From: Candidatus Atribacteria bacterium UBA6251
GTDB lineage: Bacteria; Atribacterota; Phoenicimicrobiia; Phoenicimicrobiales; Phoenicimicrobiaceae
DNA length: 64,000 nucleotides
Direction: 5' to 3'
Assembly (NCBI GenBank): GCA_002441285.1
Contig: DJVR01000045.1
Span: 1 to 64,000 of the forward strand
Shown piece after piece: positions 16,336 to 26,392 of this stretch. Both the position numbers and the translations under genes were made by a program. The notes under the pieces were generated by a model, which was given only the letters and a program-made list of their open reading frames with translations, ran no database searches and was not told where the DNA came from. Position 1 is the first letter of the stretch, and each line of letters begins with the position of its first letter.

Positions 16336-18471
16336 TTAAATTTTAGTAATTTTACTCTCATTACCATGTTTATCGATGGCAATGAGATAACTATTTTCCT
16401 TAAGATTTTCTACCTTGACTATCCCTTCTTTACTTATCTCTTTTTTATAAATGGCTAAATCCATATTAAATATTTTTCCATTATAATTTCTATCAATTAA
16501 TAGCATAGATAACCCTTCTAAGCCTTCAAATCTTTTTTTACTTTTATCTAATATTTCTGTTTTAAATTGCGAAATCCTAAATCCTCCGCTTAGTCTTTCT
16601 ACTTCAATCTTTATATCTTCGTTAAAATAGAACTCCGTGGAAGAAATTAATCTATTAATCTCTTCTTGGGAGCTAGGCTGTTCTTCAATCTGGAAATGAC
16701 GGGATATATCCTCTAATACTTTATAAGGAAATTTTAATAGTTTGAAATTAACATCTTCATTATTACTGTTCTTTAAAGTAGTATTAGTTATGACTGTACA
16801 GGACTCTGGTGTAACTATATAATAATCCCCTTTTAATCTACCTCCTGTAGCGACAATAATTTCTTTCAGATAATCTTCGTCTATTTTAATATCTCTAAGA
16901 TAATCATCTTTCCAGACGGGGTAGACTTCTACAGGATTATTATCTTTTTCGGCATATATATTAGAAAGTTTATATTTTGAGGAATAATCTTTTTCGTCTC
17001 TCGCAATACCAAATAATCCTAATACAAAATTAATATAGGCGTCTTTATTTTTTCTTAAATTCATAATCCGGGAAAAATCATAAGCACCAGCAGAAATTAT
17101 GGAAAAAGGCTGGGGCGGTTCCCCGTATTTTTCATTACTTTTTGCCTCTTGTCCTAATTTCTTAGAAGCAGCAATATTCCAAATTCTTTTCTGCATAGTG
17201 TAAATTGCGTGTTTACCAAAATCACACATAATCCAGCGCCGGCCTAATTTCTCAGCTACAGCAGCAGTAGTTCCGCTTCCAGCAAAAACATCCATAACCA
17301 AATCGTCTTCTTCGGAACAAGTACTAATTATTCTTTCAAGCAATTCTTCTGAATTTTCTGTTGGATAGCCAGTAATTCTTGAATAACCTTTTATATCTGT
17401 CCAGTCTGTGTTAGACAAAATATAATCGCGGGGTGGTATCCAATACTTTACACTATTGTAACTATTCAAATGTTCTTCTTTTTTTACGAATTCCTTAGTT
17501 TTACCAGTTCTTTTCCAATAAATATCTAATGGTAAATTCTGTTGTTTATATTCCCCATAATTTTTAATAGCTGCTTCTGTCCTTTCTTTTTTCCATAACC
17601 ATTGCCCTTTTTCTGGCTTAATTTCAAATATTTTATACCTCAAGTTTGGTCTATTGGTTGGTTTCCAAAAAGTATGCCAGTAACTTTTTGCATTATCTCC
17701 AGCTTCTTTCATAAAGGCTTTAAACCTTGAACTTGTTTTTTTTGAATACCAATAAATACTATCTGTAGCAACATTCATAGATTTTTGAGTTTCAAATTGT
17801 GTATTCAATGCACCTTGCCTAGTTCTACTAACAATTATTTCGTTTCTAAAATTATCTCTACCAAATATTTCATCAGCAATTACTTTTATATAATGTCCAA
17901 AATGATAATCCATTCTTATAAAAATTGCTCCATTATTACTCAATATCTCTCGTAAATAAATCAATCTTTCTCTTAAAGCTTCAATATATTCAGCGCCCAT
18001 TAATTTCGCACTGTAACTCATTTCTCCATTGCTTCCACCATACTCATCACCGGTACCGAATGGTGGGTCTATATAAATCAATTTCACTTTTCCTTTTACT
18101 TTATCTCTAATTAAAGGGTCCTGGTTTAAATAGCAGGTCTTTAAAAATTGCAAATTATCTCCTTGTACTATCATATTGTACCATTCATTATCTTTGGTTT
18201 CTCCGAATCTCCTCACTATTTGCAAAGGGGCAGCACCTCCGGTAAGAGCAGCCTGTGCTAGAATAACTGATTCCGGTCTTTTGCCAGCATACTCAATAGT
18301 GGGAATCTTAAATTTATTTAATTTCTGATAATCAAACTGCCCTTCTCGTTGAAGTTTTTCAAAAAAACCAGGAGATAGTTTAACCAGCAAATTTTCCGGA
18401 ATTTCTGTTTGATTATTTATACATTCACTCAGTTTCTGCAAATCATCTTCACTAAGATTTATCTTTGTCAT
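16336..18471 (-). CDS. mod: Type III DNA methyltransferase, Mod subunit (N6-adenine, beta class)
   Basis: A 711-aa DNA methyltransferase. Motif IV DPPFGTGDEYGG (about residue 136) comes before the AdoMet-binding motif DVFAGSGTTAAVAEKLGRRW (about residue 391), the order of beta-class N6-adenine enzymes. The region between holds the target-recognition domain, which sets the site; the site cannot be read from sequence. Mod works alone as methylase and with Res as nuclease. It lies 20 bp after the 1438-aa helicase gene and 20 bp before res, indicating one operon. GAGGGAA precedes the ATG. Confidence 0.93.
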   Translation of the reverse strand: MTKINLSEDDLQKLSECINNQTEIPENLLVKLSPGFFEKLQREGQFDYQKLNKFKIPTIEYAGKRPESVILAQAALTGGAAPLQIVRRFGETKDNEWYNMIVQGDNLQFLKTCYLNQDPLIRDKVKGKVKLIYIDPPFGTGDEYGGSNGEMSYSAKLMGAEYIEALRERLIYLREILSNNGAIFIRMDYHFGHYIKVIADEIFGRDNFRNEIIVSRTRQGALNTQFETQKSMNVATDSIYWYSKKTSSRFKAFMKEAGDNAKSYWHTFWKPTNRPNLRYKIFEIKPEKGQWLWKKERTEAAIKNYGEYKQQNLPLDIYWKRTGKTKEFVKKEEHLNSYNSVKYWIPPRDYILSNTDWTDIKGYSRITGYPTENSEELLERIISTCSEEDDLVMDVFAGSGTTAAVAEKLGRRWIMCDFGKHAIYTMQKRIWNIAASKKLGQEAKSNEKYGEPPQPFSIISAGAYDFSRIMNLRKNKDAYINFVLGLFGIARDEKDYSSKYKLSNIYAEKDNNPVEVYPVWKDDYLRDIKIDEDYLKEIIVATGGRLKGDYYIVTPESCTVITNTTLKNSNNEDVNFKLLKFPYKVLEDISRHFQIEEQPSSQEEINRLISSTEFYFNEDIKIEVERLSGGFRISQFKTEILDKSKKRFEGLEGLSMLLIDRNYNGKIFNMDLAIYKKEISKEGIVKVENLKENSYLIAIDKHGNESKITKI

Positions 18472-18491
18472 AATATTCCCTCTTTTTTATT

Positions 18492-21400
18492 TTAATTTTC
18501 TTTAAAACTTAATTTTTTAACTAATAAATTATTTAAAATATCCAATTTTGTTTGATTTTTTTCTTGAGGAAGTAGAATGAACTTATTAATCCTTAAAAAA
18601 CTATATCCGTAGCTTTCCAATTCCAGCTGGCGCTGGATATCGTATTCAAGATATTCCTGAGAAAAATTATGTTTAGTAATTATTTCAGGATTTTTAGTAT
18701 GATATTCTATTCCATCATATTCTAATATAAGAGATTTTTCTTCTCCGTGATGGGAAAAGATTATTAGAAAATCCACCCGATATTTAGGGATATATTTATT
18801 GTATGTTTTTTGTATATATTCCCCGATGGGGAATTGGGCAATTATTTTTATTTTGTTCCGATTGGTTTTATAAAAATCAGTCTGAATTAATAAATTATAG
18901 AGGTCTTTTTCTGCAGGAGAACCAAATATTGTCTCATCAGTTATATAATTATCAATAGCACTTTTTTGAATTTCTTGATAAAATTTTAAGGCATCACCCA
19001 TGCGTGTATTAGAATACTCTTCCAAAGGCATACTGTGTACTATAACCATAGTATCTTTAGCCCGGCTAAATCCTACATTTAATCTTTGCATCTTTAAACT
19101 GCGAATAGAATCTGCTCTTCCTTCTATTACCGGATAGATAGTACGTAGATCTGCATTACCAATTGTTTTATCTTCTACCAAAGAATAATAAACTATATCT
19201 CTTTCTTCTCCCTGCACATCACCTACAAACCAGATTACTAATTTATGTTTTTTAGATAATCGATGGTAATTAGGTAATTCTTTTCGTAATATTTCCTCCA
19301 TTCGATATTTTTGTTCTCTAAAGGAAGTAATAATACCAATTGTACCTTTAAATCCATTGGCAATTATGTTTTGTATATCTTCTTTTATAGCTATTATTTC
19401 ATCTAAGTTAACATTATTTCCTGAATTGCCTTTGGTATCCACTTTAATAAAACGTAAAACTTCATTAATGGGTTTAGTTCGAATGCGGTTAACGATTAAG
19501 GGAATCTGGCTGGGTCGATAGAAATATTCATTAGAATATTCAATTATCTCCGGGAAACTCCGGAAATGAATATCCAAAGAAGTACTATAATTTTTTAGAG
19601 CTTTAGCAAAATTGAGCGTAGATGTCCGAATACTAAAAGTTTTTAACCATTCTTTAGTACCTTCTTCGGGCTTGTATATTGGCTCAATAAATTGCTCGTC
19701 CGGATTTACATCTAATGATGCTTCGGCTGTTATTTTTTCTTTTTCTTTTTCATCAAAGGCTATCTGATAATCTTTAGCATAATTATCTAAAATTTCTTTA
19801 AAATATTGATCTGAATATCTCTTGCTAACATTATATGCCCCCACTGCTCCATATTGATATTCGTCACCAAAGACTACCATTTGCTTGGCCCTTAATAATA
19901 GAGAGATTGATTCGGCAATAGATACCTGAGAAGCTTCATCTATTACTAAAAGGTCAATAGAATCTTCTTCCATTGGAAAGTATTTGGAAATTAAATCTGG
20001 TTCGGCAATAATGCAGGAAATATTTTCTAATAGAACTTTTAATTCTTTAGGTGTCAATCTTTTGCCTGCTTTCATGCTAACGATAATTCTTTCTTTTTCA
20101 GTGGAAAAATTATTGAGATTTTTTATCCGCTGGTCATTAATATTTTCTAATTTTTTATGGAGTGTTTGGTAATATTCTTTGATGACTTCTTGGTCAGGGA
20201 GATTAAATACTTCTTTTTGATTTAATTCTGTAAATAATTGGATATAATTTAAAACTTTATTGGGAATATCTTTCTCTGAAAATAACTCGTTTAAACTTTG
20301 TAAATCATCAAAATATATACCTACTTCTGATAGAATTGATGAAAAATATTTCTTTAAGATTTGCAGAGAAGAAAGGGTGTCGGAGTTTAAATTATCAATC
20401 AAATCTTTTATTTTACTTAACAGATGGAAAAGTTGTTTAATGTCTTCTTTAGTTAAATTTAATGATTGTAATGCTGGTGTTAACAATTTACGATTCGAAA
20501 TATAGGTTTTAATATCTTTTAATTTAGAAATTCCAGATTTAAGTTCTTTTATAGTAATTGTTGATTTTTCTTTAGAGGCTAAATAAAAAATATTAGTTAA
20601 TATACTATCGTATTCCAATTTTTCTAATAAATTTAAATTATTATGGAATTCTTGATTATTTTTTATTTTCATTTTTATGAACATAGAACGGTATTTTAAT
20701 TTTTCTTTATCTGTAAAAATTAAAGAATCGGGTTTTAAATTTTCGGCTATCTTAGAAAATAATTCTGAAAATTGGTCGAGATTTTTAAAATCATAATTCT
20801 TTAGATTATTTACTTCTGTTTTTTTTAGCGGTAAATTTTTTATGTTTTGACAAGCGGTTAACCAATCAACTATTAGGCTTGATTTTTGGTAAAGAAAATT
20901 TAATTGATTTAAACTTAAATTACTTAAATCGTTTTCTTTTATTTTAATGATAAGCTCTCTTATAAGATCAAAATTAATATTTTCGTCTTTTTGTAGCTTA
21001 TGAGGAGATTGATTTTCTTTAATTATGGATTTTTCTTGTAATTCTTTTTCTATTTGTTCGAAATTTAATAATTTAGAAATATATTCTTGGTAATTTTCGG
21101 AATTAGCCCAAAAATCATTATTCTGTTCTTCAATAATTTGATGCCAATTAGCAAGGTCCTTTTCAACCGCTTCTTCATTAAATTGATTAACTCTTTTATT
21201 TGATGCTGAAATAACCGGGTCAGAGAGTGTATTCTCAAAATTGTTAATGCTAATATCGTCTCGAGATATTCTTAAGATAGAAGGCTTAGACTCCGGATGC
21301 AATGCTCTAAATTTATCAGTCATCATCCGGTCAATTACATCGAGGGCTGCTTTTTTGTGAGAAGTAACCACAATTGATTTATTTTTCTGATTGGCCCAAT

Positions 21401-22808
21401 AAGTAATCGCAGCTATTGTATAAGATTTTCCTGTTCCGGGGGGACCATCTACTACAATTATATTATTTTGCTCATTTTCCAAAGCAATAAGTATTCTCTT
21501 TTGAGGATTATTTAAAGAAAGGGGGATGGTGGATAATAAATTATTTACTGATTTCCGAGGGTAATGTTTGTTGAATTCTTCATCTACTTTGTCAGTTGTA
21601 TTTTTAACATTACCAGAAATATAATTTTTAATAAGGCCGAGAAATTTATCACCTTTTCCTGCATCAAGATGGGTAATTAATTCTGAATAATCTAATAATT
21701 TGCGGTTTTCTTTCTGTACTACCTGCAGACCGATGCGAAAGCTTATATTTGGATAATTGGGTAACTGAAATGATTTAAAACAATATACCAATAAAAATTC
21801 ATCAAATATATTGTAGGTATTCTGTAAATGGTTTTCTATACTTCCTAAATAATATTTGGCATCTATGAATCTGGCTGCACGAGGAGTAGTTAAAATATTT
21901 TCGAACTCAAAAGAATTAATAGCCGGGGTATTAATAATCACTATATCGTGTTTACTTCTAATAATTAATTTGTCAGCCAATTCGTCAATTTCAATTTCTA
22001 TGAGAAAAAGAGGATACTTATCAATTTTTTCTTTTTTTTCTTCTTTTTCTAAATATATTTCATGAAAAAAGATATAGGCATTTCCTATCCCAACAAAGGG
22101 AATATATTTTCTAATAGTGCCATATAGGTCGAATATAGTAAGGTCAAACGATGCATCTAATATCTGCTTTTTTATTTGGGAAAAATATTTTTCTACATTG
22201 TTTTCTTTCTGTGCTATTTTTTGTAAAGAATCAAATATTTCTTGCTCAATACTTTGAGGATTTAAAGTTGATAAGGGCTTGCTCTTGAATTTTAATTCTG
22301 TCTTTAATTTTTCTATCTTTTGTTTTTGCAATTTGTAGAGAATTTCTTTGGCGGTATTTCTAAAGGCTAAGTTGAATTTTCGAGAGCCTTCTGAGAAGAT
22401 CTGTTTTCGAAATTCCTTTTTTTGTTCTATGTTATCAACTACTTGATTCCCTTCTTCTCCTGATAATATAATTTTGTTTCCATATAATTTTAGTAACCTA
22501 TCCTCAGATTGTTTAATGCAGCTTTTGAGATATTCTAAATTGTAATCAGATTCGAGTTTATCAATTAATTTTTGTTTAAACTCGTCTTCGCTTACACTAA
22601 CTTTGTAATCTCCTCTTTTTATTTCAAAACTAAACTTTTCTCCTTTTTTAATAGAATCCAATATTTTTTTCTGAAAATCTGGAAAAACAGATAAATCTGA
22701 GGTTAAAGAATCATCAGTCCATTTATAGTCTATTTTCTTTTGAAAATTAAAGCGGGTTTCGGTATAAGTGGCGAAGTAATTTAAAATGCTCTTGGCAAAT
22801 TTTTTCAT
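18492..22808 (-). CDS. Large SF1 helicase with C-terminal Vsr/DUF559-like nuclease
   Basis: A 1438-aa protein. Residues 1-430 are an unrecognised, charged region. A superfamily 1 helicase follows: Walker A GPPGTGKSYT at about 455, then a roughly 450-residue helical insertion, then DEASQVS at about 953 and GDEYQYGAVGAY just after, with C-terminal motifs RLNVGFSRAKD. The end (about 1340-1430, SLILEYDGIEYHTKNP... DIQRQLELESYGYSFLRIN) matches Vsr/DUF559-type nuclease domains. The layout is typical of defence-associated helicase-nucleases. It is the first gene of the operon with mod and res, whose spacing of 20 bp argues for a joint role. It is not one of the named type III subunits. Confidence 0.78.
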   Translation of the reverse strand: MKKFAKSILNYFATYTETRFNFQKKIDYKWTDDSLTSDLSVFPDFQKKILDSIKKGEKFSFEIKRGDYKVSVSEDEFKQKLIDKLESDYNLEYLKSCIKQSEDRLLKLYGNKIILSGEEGNQVVDNIEQKKEFRKQIFSEGSRKFNLAFRNTAKEILYKLQKQKIEKLKTELKFKSKPLSTLNPQSIEQEIFDSLQKIAQKENNVEKYFSQIKKQILDASFDLTIFDLYGTIRKYIPFVGIGNAYIFFHEIYLEKEEKKEKIDKYPLFLIEIEIDELADKLIIRSKHDIVIINTPAINSFEFENILTTPRAARFIDAKYYLGSIENHLQNTYNIFDEFLLVYCFKSFQLPNYPNISFRIGLQVVQKENRKLLDYSELITHLDAGKGDKFLGLIKNYISGNVKNTTDKVDEEFNKHYPRKSVNNLLSTIPLSLNNPQKRILIALENEQNNIIVVDGPPGTGKSYTIAAITYWANQKNKSIVVTSHKKAALDVIDRMMTDKFRALHPESKPSILRISRDDISINNFENTLSDPVISASNKRVNQFNEEAVEKDLANWHQIIEEQNNDFWANSENYQEYISKLLNFEQIEKELQEKSIIKENQSPHKLQKDENINFDLIRELIIKIKENDLSNLSLNQLNFLYQKSSLIVDWLTACQNIKNLPLKKTEVNNLKNYDFKNLDQFSELFSKIAENLKPDSLIFTDKEKLKYRSMFIKMKIKNNQEFHNNLNLLEKLEYDSILTNIFYLASKEKSTITIKELKSGISKLKDIKTYISNRKLLTPALQSLNLTKEDIKQLFHLLSKIKDLIDNLNSDTLSSLQILKKYFSSILSEVGIYFDDLQSLNELFSEKDIPNKVLNYIQLFTELNQKEVFNLPDQEVIKEYYQTLHKKLENINDQRIKNLNNFSTEKERIIVSMKAGKRLTPKELKVLLENISCIIAEPDLISKYFPMEEDSIDLLVIDEASQVSIAESISLLLRAKQMVVFGDEYQYGAVGAYNVSKRYSDQYFKEILDNYAKDYQIAFDEKEKEKITAEASLDVNPDEQFIEPIYKPEEGTKEWLKTFSIRTSTLNFAKALKNYSTSLDIHFRSFPEIIEYSNEYFYRPSQIPLIVNRIRTKPINEVLRFIKVDTKGNSGNNVNLDEIIAIKEDIQNIIANGFKGTIGIITSFREQKYRMEEILRKELPNYHRLSKKHKLVIWFVGDVQGEERDIVYYSLVEDKTIGNADLRTIYPVIEGRADSIRSLKMQRLNVGFSRAKDTMVIVHSMPLEEYSNTRMGDALKFYQEIQKSAIDNYITDETIFGSPAEKDLYNLLIQTDFYKTNRNKIKIIAQFPIGEYIQKTYNKYIPKYRVDFLIIFSHHGEEKSLILEYDGIEYHTKNPEIITKHNFSQEYLEYDIQRQLELESYGYSFLRINKFILLPQEKNQTKLDILNNLLVKKLSFKEN

Positions 22809-22897
22809 GATTATTAATTTATTCTCCTATTTTTATTAAATTTTATAATGTTACTTTTAATAATTTTGGTAATAAATAATGATATTATTATCTATTT

Positions 22898-24226
22898 CTA
22901 AAAATCCTCTAAGGATTTATTACTTTCATCAATTTTTTCTATTAAATCCTTCAGCTCTTTGCTTGTATATACTATGGACAGATTAATACTATCATCTTTC
23001 CCCCACAATACTAATTCTATCTCTGTATCAGCAGTCTCCCATCTTGAGATAACATTTAAATGCCCTAAACTAATAGCCAGTCCCCAATTTTTTGAATCAT
23101 TCCTATAAAGATTGTTGTTCCAATTTTGCTGGTCTATAAGTGGAGTTCCATATTTTTTAGTTAAGTTTTCCTTCAAATTAGAATATTCCGAAATATAATC
23201 ATTTTTGTTGCTAAGGGATTTATCAAAATAATAAAACCAATACGCTGTTTGGGTAAGTTTTCCATTTGCAAATTCATATAAAATATAACATGGAATTCCA
23301 TTAGCATACCCTTGAAAAATCAATATATTATCTTTGCTATAATCCTTTAAAAATATACTTACATTTTCTTCACATTGTATTACCTCTGTTTGGTTCATTC
23401 CCCAGTTTGTTTTCCTAAAGTTATATTGTTTTGCTAATTCTACATCTGTCTTAGAAATTATTTGTGATTGACTTGCTTTACTAATAGTGCTCTCATTTTT
23501 TTCTTGTTTATCTTTTTCTTTTATTTTATCTATCAAGTAATTTATATTTTCATTTTCTTTTCTTGCAGCTGTTTCCTTAATGATTTCTTTAGTCCCTTCA
23601 CCAACATAGCTCATTTCCGGGAATTTTTTTAAAATACGTTTTACTATTTCACTGCCATATTTTTCTATGTCAGATTTTCTGGTAGAGGTAAACCCTGCCC
23701 CTTCCCAAACTTTTTCACAAGACCTAGATAAATTTTCTAAAAAACTGATATATACATAAGGATAGTAGCGATTTTTTGTTACCGTAATACTGGTCCAAGA
23801 GCCACTACCAAAAGTATAGACATTACCAGAAAAATGAGTCATTCCTATATGACCGGAATAGGTAGTGGTTTTATTATTCGACTGATATATTGGTATACTT
23901 TCAGTAGTTTTAGCAAATTCATTGCTGGAAAATAAAAAAATTACCAAATCTGCTTCTAAAAAATTTTCCTTATATTTATATCCTTTTTCTTCTAATATTT
24001 GAATAATTTCTTTTTGCAGATGTTTATTAGGTAAATAATTGGGATATAATTTGATCTTATCATCTTCATAAAAACCAAAGGACCTATATAAACTATAATT
24101 GGTAAATGGATTATCGTGAGTTTCGATATTGTAAAAAGTAAACAATGAACAGTAACTTAGAGGGGTATAACTTATCAGTATCAAAAATATTAATATAATA
24201 AAGGTTAATAAATATTTTCTTTTCAT
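22898..24226 (-). CDS. Exported protein with DUF4136-like N-terminal region
   Basis: A 442-aa protein with an N-terminal signal peptide (hydrophobic residues about 7-26, ending near SYCS). The segment YRSFGFYEDD...QKEIIQILEEKGY resembles DUF4136, a domain of exported proteins of unknown role. A charged linker near 215-250 leads to a second domain (FRKTNWGMNQTEV...YILYEFANGKL) of a kind found in many secreted proteins, with unknown function. The lipobox is not convincing, since the cysteine is followed by SLFTF. It is transcribed alone on the minus strand. Role unknown; envelope location is likely. Confidence 0.65.
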   Translation of the reverse strand: MKRKYLLTFIILIFLILISYTPLSYCSLFTFYNIETHDNPFTNYSLYRSFGFYEDDKIKLYPNYLPNKHLQKEIIQILEEKGYKYKENFLEADLVIFLFSSNEFAKTTESIPIYQSNNKTTTYSGHIGMTHFSGNVYTFGSGSWTSITVTKNRYYPYVYISFLENLSRSCEKVWEGAGFTSTRKSDIEKYGSEIVKRILKKFPEMSYVGEGTKEIIKETAARKENENINYLIDKIKEKDKQEKNESTISKASQSQIISKTDVELAKQYNFRKTNWGMNQTEVIQCEENVSIFLKDYSKDNILIFQGYANGIPCYILYEFANGKLTQTAYWFYYFDKSLSNKNDYISEYSNLKENLTKKYGTPLIDQQNWNNNLYRNDSKNWGLAISLGHLNVISRWETADTEIELVLWGKDDSINLSIVYTSKELKDLIEKIDESNKSLEDF

Positions 24227-24650
24227 AATATCTGAATCTCCTTAATAATATATTATTTTTTAGAGATTTTTAATTTGAGGTAGCAAATAACTGTGAGCAA
24301 TAAAGGTAAATCATAACAGGATTGATGAGTTTGTACTCTACATTTCCTTTCCCTCCACCATCATAACAAGGATACAGCAAGCTCTAACCTTCTTATTACA
24401 GGTGATAGACTAAATACAACAAAGAAATTATTATATTTAGTCCATGGTAGTTTGACTACAGTATGTCAGCAATTGGTAAATAAAAATTAATTTTAGGAAT
24501 TATAATTTCCGATTATTAATACGACAAAAGACTGGGGAAATCCTTTTTTTGAGAGAAAACTTATTAAAAAATAAGAAGCACCTTTATATATGCTCGGGTT
24601 TGCCAGCTATAGTTGTGCGAATTTTTTATTTGCTTGGTGTTAACTAATAA
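24227..24650. other. Intergenic region, no supported gene
   Basis: About 420 bp between the exported-protein gene and the iteron-like repeats. Several frames were read without finding a recognisable product. It is AT-rich with interrupted short frames. Confidence 0.5.
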
Positions 24651-24734
24651 GGTGCAAAATTTGCACCTGACTTAGTTCAAAATTTGGAGGGGGGTAGTTC
24701 AAATTTTGCACCAGGGGTAGTGCAAAATTTGAAC
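24651..24734 (+). repeat. Iteron-like quasi-palindrome cluster
   Basis: Four related copies of a GTKCAAAWTTTGMAC-type quasi-palindrome within about 85 bp: GGTGCAAAATTTGCACC near 24651-24667, GTTCAAAATTTGG, GTTCAAATTTTGCAC at 24697-24711 and GTGCAAAATTTGAAC at 24720-24734. The last two are exact inverted copies (15 bp, 8-nt loop). They lie at the start of a reading frame that resembles the tail of a phage-type replication protein. Either an origin-like iteron array or a repeat within that protein. Confidence 0.6.
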
Positions 24735-24971
24735 AATAACAATAACCATATAAATAATACCAATATAACAACAACAAAAGAAGAGGTTGCTGTTATGGTT
24801 AACTCTAAAAAATTAAAAGAAAAAGGCACTGAGAAGATAGTAGTCCTGAAGACTATAAGATCAATTCGGGAGAAAATAAGAAAAGCTAACAGAGAATCCA
24901 CCTCTTCACAGAAAAATAATGAACCTAAACCAAACATTATTTTTGAAAAAGAAAAATTCAAGGTCCACTAA
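24684..24971 (+). pseudogene. C-terminal relic of a phage/plasmid replication-type protein
   Basis: A 95-codon frame from a TTG with no clear ribosome site. It reads GGSSNFAPGVVQNLNNNNN, then a basic tail with VNSKKLKEKGTEKIVVLKTI. Upstream codons in the same frame (KFAPDLVQNLE) repeat the first motif before a stop, which suggests the frame is the end of a once longer gene. Low-complexity asparagine-rich linkers of this kind occur in phage replisome organisers and HTH replication proteins. No intact domain remains. The opposite frame is also open but is less convincing. Confidence 0.35.
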
Positions 24972-24991
24972 GAAATTCAAGGTCCACTAAG
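24954..24991 (+). repeat. Tandem 19-bp duplication
   Basis: AAATTCAAGGTCCACTAAG occurs twice in direct tandem, at 24954-24972 and 24973-24991, without a mismatch. It covers the stop codon of the relic frame that ends at 24971, so the stop has been copied along with it. Confidence 0.9.
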
Positions 24992-25074
24992 TATCGATCA
25001 TCATAAAAATCTTTAACTTAGTAAATCAACCCCTCCTGAACAAGATACCTATAATATTGTAATTTTATAAATTT

Positions 25075-26391
25075 TTAATTGCTTTTGGTAGACACAGAAA
25101 GTTCTTTAAGATAAAGATGAGGAAACTTATATTGTCCGTTAATCCATCTTGCTTTATCTCCTATAGCAACTATATTTTTTAAATCGGTTAACGCATTCCC
25201 AGCAATCATTATATCTTTAATCCTTCCTACCACCTTGCCTTGCTCTATTTTAAATCCTAACTGTACACTGTTGGAAAAGGCTCCACTTAAGATATTTCCT
25301 TGCCCTAAACCCAGTACCTGATCGATAATAATACCCTCTCGAATATCTTTAATCATTTCTGAGAAGGGTACTTTCCCTTCTTCCATAATTAAATTATTAA
25401 TTTTAGGAGCAGGTTCACTTTCTATACCCGATCTTATTCCATTGCCAGTGCTTTCTACCCCCGCTAAACCGGCTGTTTGTAAATCATAGTAAAAGCTTTT
25501 TACTACTCCCTTCTCCACTAGAGGAAATCTCCTGGTCTCTATTCCTTCGTCATCAAAAGGCGCACTACCTAAGGCAAAATCTATGGTCCCATCATTATAA
25601 AGACTAAATAATTCACCCCATAGTTTATTACCTAGTTGATTGGTGAAAGGCGATATCTTCTGATAGACCATCTTTCCATTCAAACCACTAAGAATGGGCA
25701 AAATCAAGGTTATGACAGCTTTGGGAGTAAAAATAACCGGCATTTTCCCACCCTTAATGGGAACAATCTTTTTGCTCCATTGTAGATTCTTAATTATTTC
25801 TGCTTTTAGCTCCTCAATATTCAGGTTATCATTGCCGAAAGAAATGGAATCATATACCATCAGGATATCTTTGGTTTCAACTTTTTGGGCCATTATTGAA
25901 CAGGAAAAGGTGGTCTTCTGATAAGTAAAATCTTCATCCTGGCTATTAACATACTCAATCTGACTATAATCCTGCAAAATATTTAAATCGATGCGTAGAT
26001 GTGGATCAAAATCTCTAAATTGATCAATCAACTTCTCTCCTATTCCCACCATTTCTTCTACACTTTTATTTTTAACTCTCTTATCGTAGATTTCTAACCT
26101 CTTTTTGGATTTTGTTTCCATTTTTGGAGGGAAATTAAAAGCGGATACTGCTCCATATTCTGAACTAGCTATAGCTTTTTCTAAAATTGAATCAAAATCT
26201 CCATTACCGGATAAAGAAGAAAAGCCTAATCTACCCTGGTGGATTATTCTTAAAGCCAAACCTTCTTGTTCCGCAATATCAATAGATTTTAGTCTGTTTA
26301 CTTCAAAATTAACTGGAATAGTTTTACTTTTTACCTTAAAAAGTTCGGCAGAATCTACTTTTTTTCTGGCTCTTTCCAATAATTTTTTCAT
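25075..26391 (-). CDS. pmbA: TldE/PmbA-like metalloprotease subunit
   Basis: A 438-aa partner of TldD. TldD/TldE form a heterodimeric protease in which TldD holds the zinc site and TldE does not; they process peptides such as microcin B17 and help degrade the CcdA antitoxin. The pmbA-type sequence shows the internal SAVSAFNFPPK-like region, GLGQGNILSGAFSNSVQLGF and the closing KARWINGQYKFPHLYLKELSV. The gene starts 1 nt after tldD ends, so the two are translationally linked. No HExxxH is present, as expected for the non-catalytic subunit. Length is normal. Confidence 0.88.
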   Translation of the reverse strand: MKKLLERARKKVDSAELFKVKSKTIPVNFEVNRLKSIDIAEQEGLALRIIHQGRLGFSSLSGNGDFDSILEKAIASSEYGAVSAFNFPPKMETKSKKRLEIYDKRVKNKSVEEMVGIGEKLIDQFRDFDPHLRIDLNILQDYSQIEYVNSQDEDFTYQKTTFSCSIMAQKVETKDILMVYDSISFGNDNLNIEELKAEIIKNLQWSKKIVPIKGGKMPVIFTPKAVITLILPILSGLNGKMVYQKISPFTNQLGNKLWGELFSLYNDGTIDFALGSAPFDDEGIETRRFPLVEKGVVKSFYYDLQTAGLAGVESTGNGIRSGIESEPAPKINNLIMEEGKVPFSEMIKDIREGIIIDQVLGLGQGNILSGAFSNSVQLGFKIEQGKVVGRIKDIMIAGNALTDLKNIVAIGDKARWINGQYKFPHLYLKELSVSTKSN

Positions 26392-26392
26392 T

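Noticed and set aside
24677..24961. Antisense frame opposite the replication relic
   Set aside because: Hydrophobic shadow frame of low-complexity sequence, no ribosome site; the plus-strand frame is better supported.
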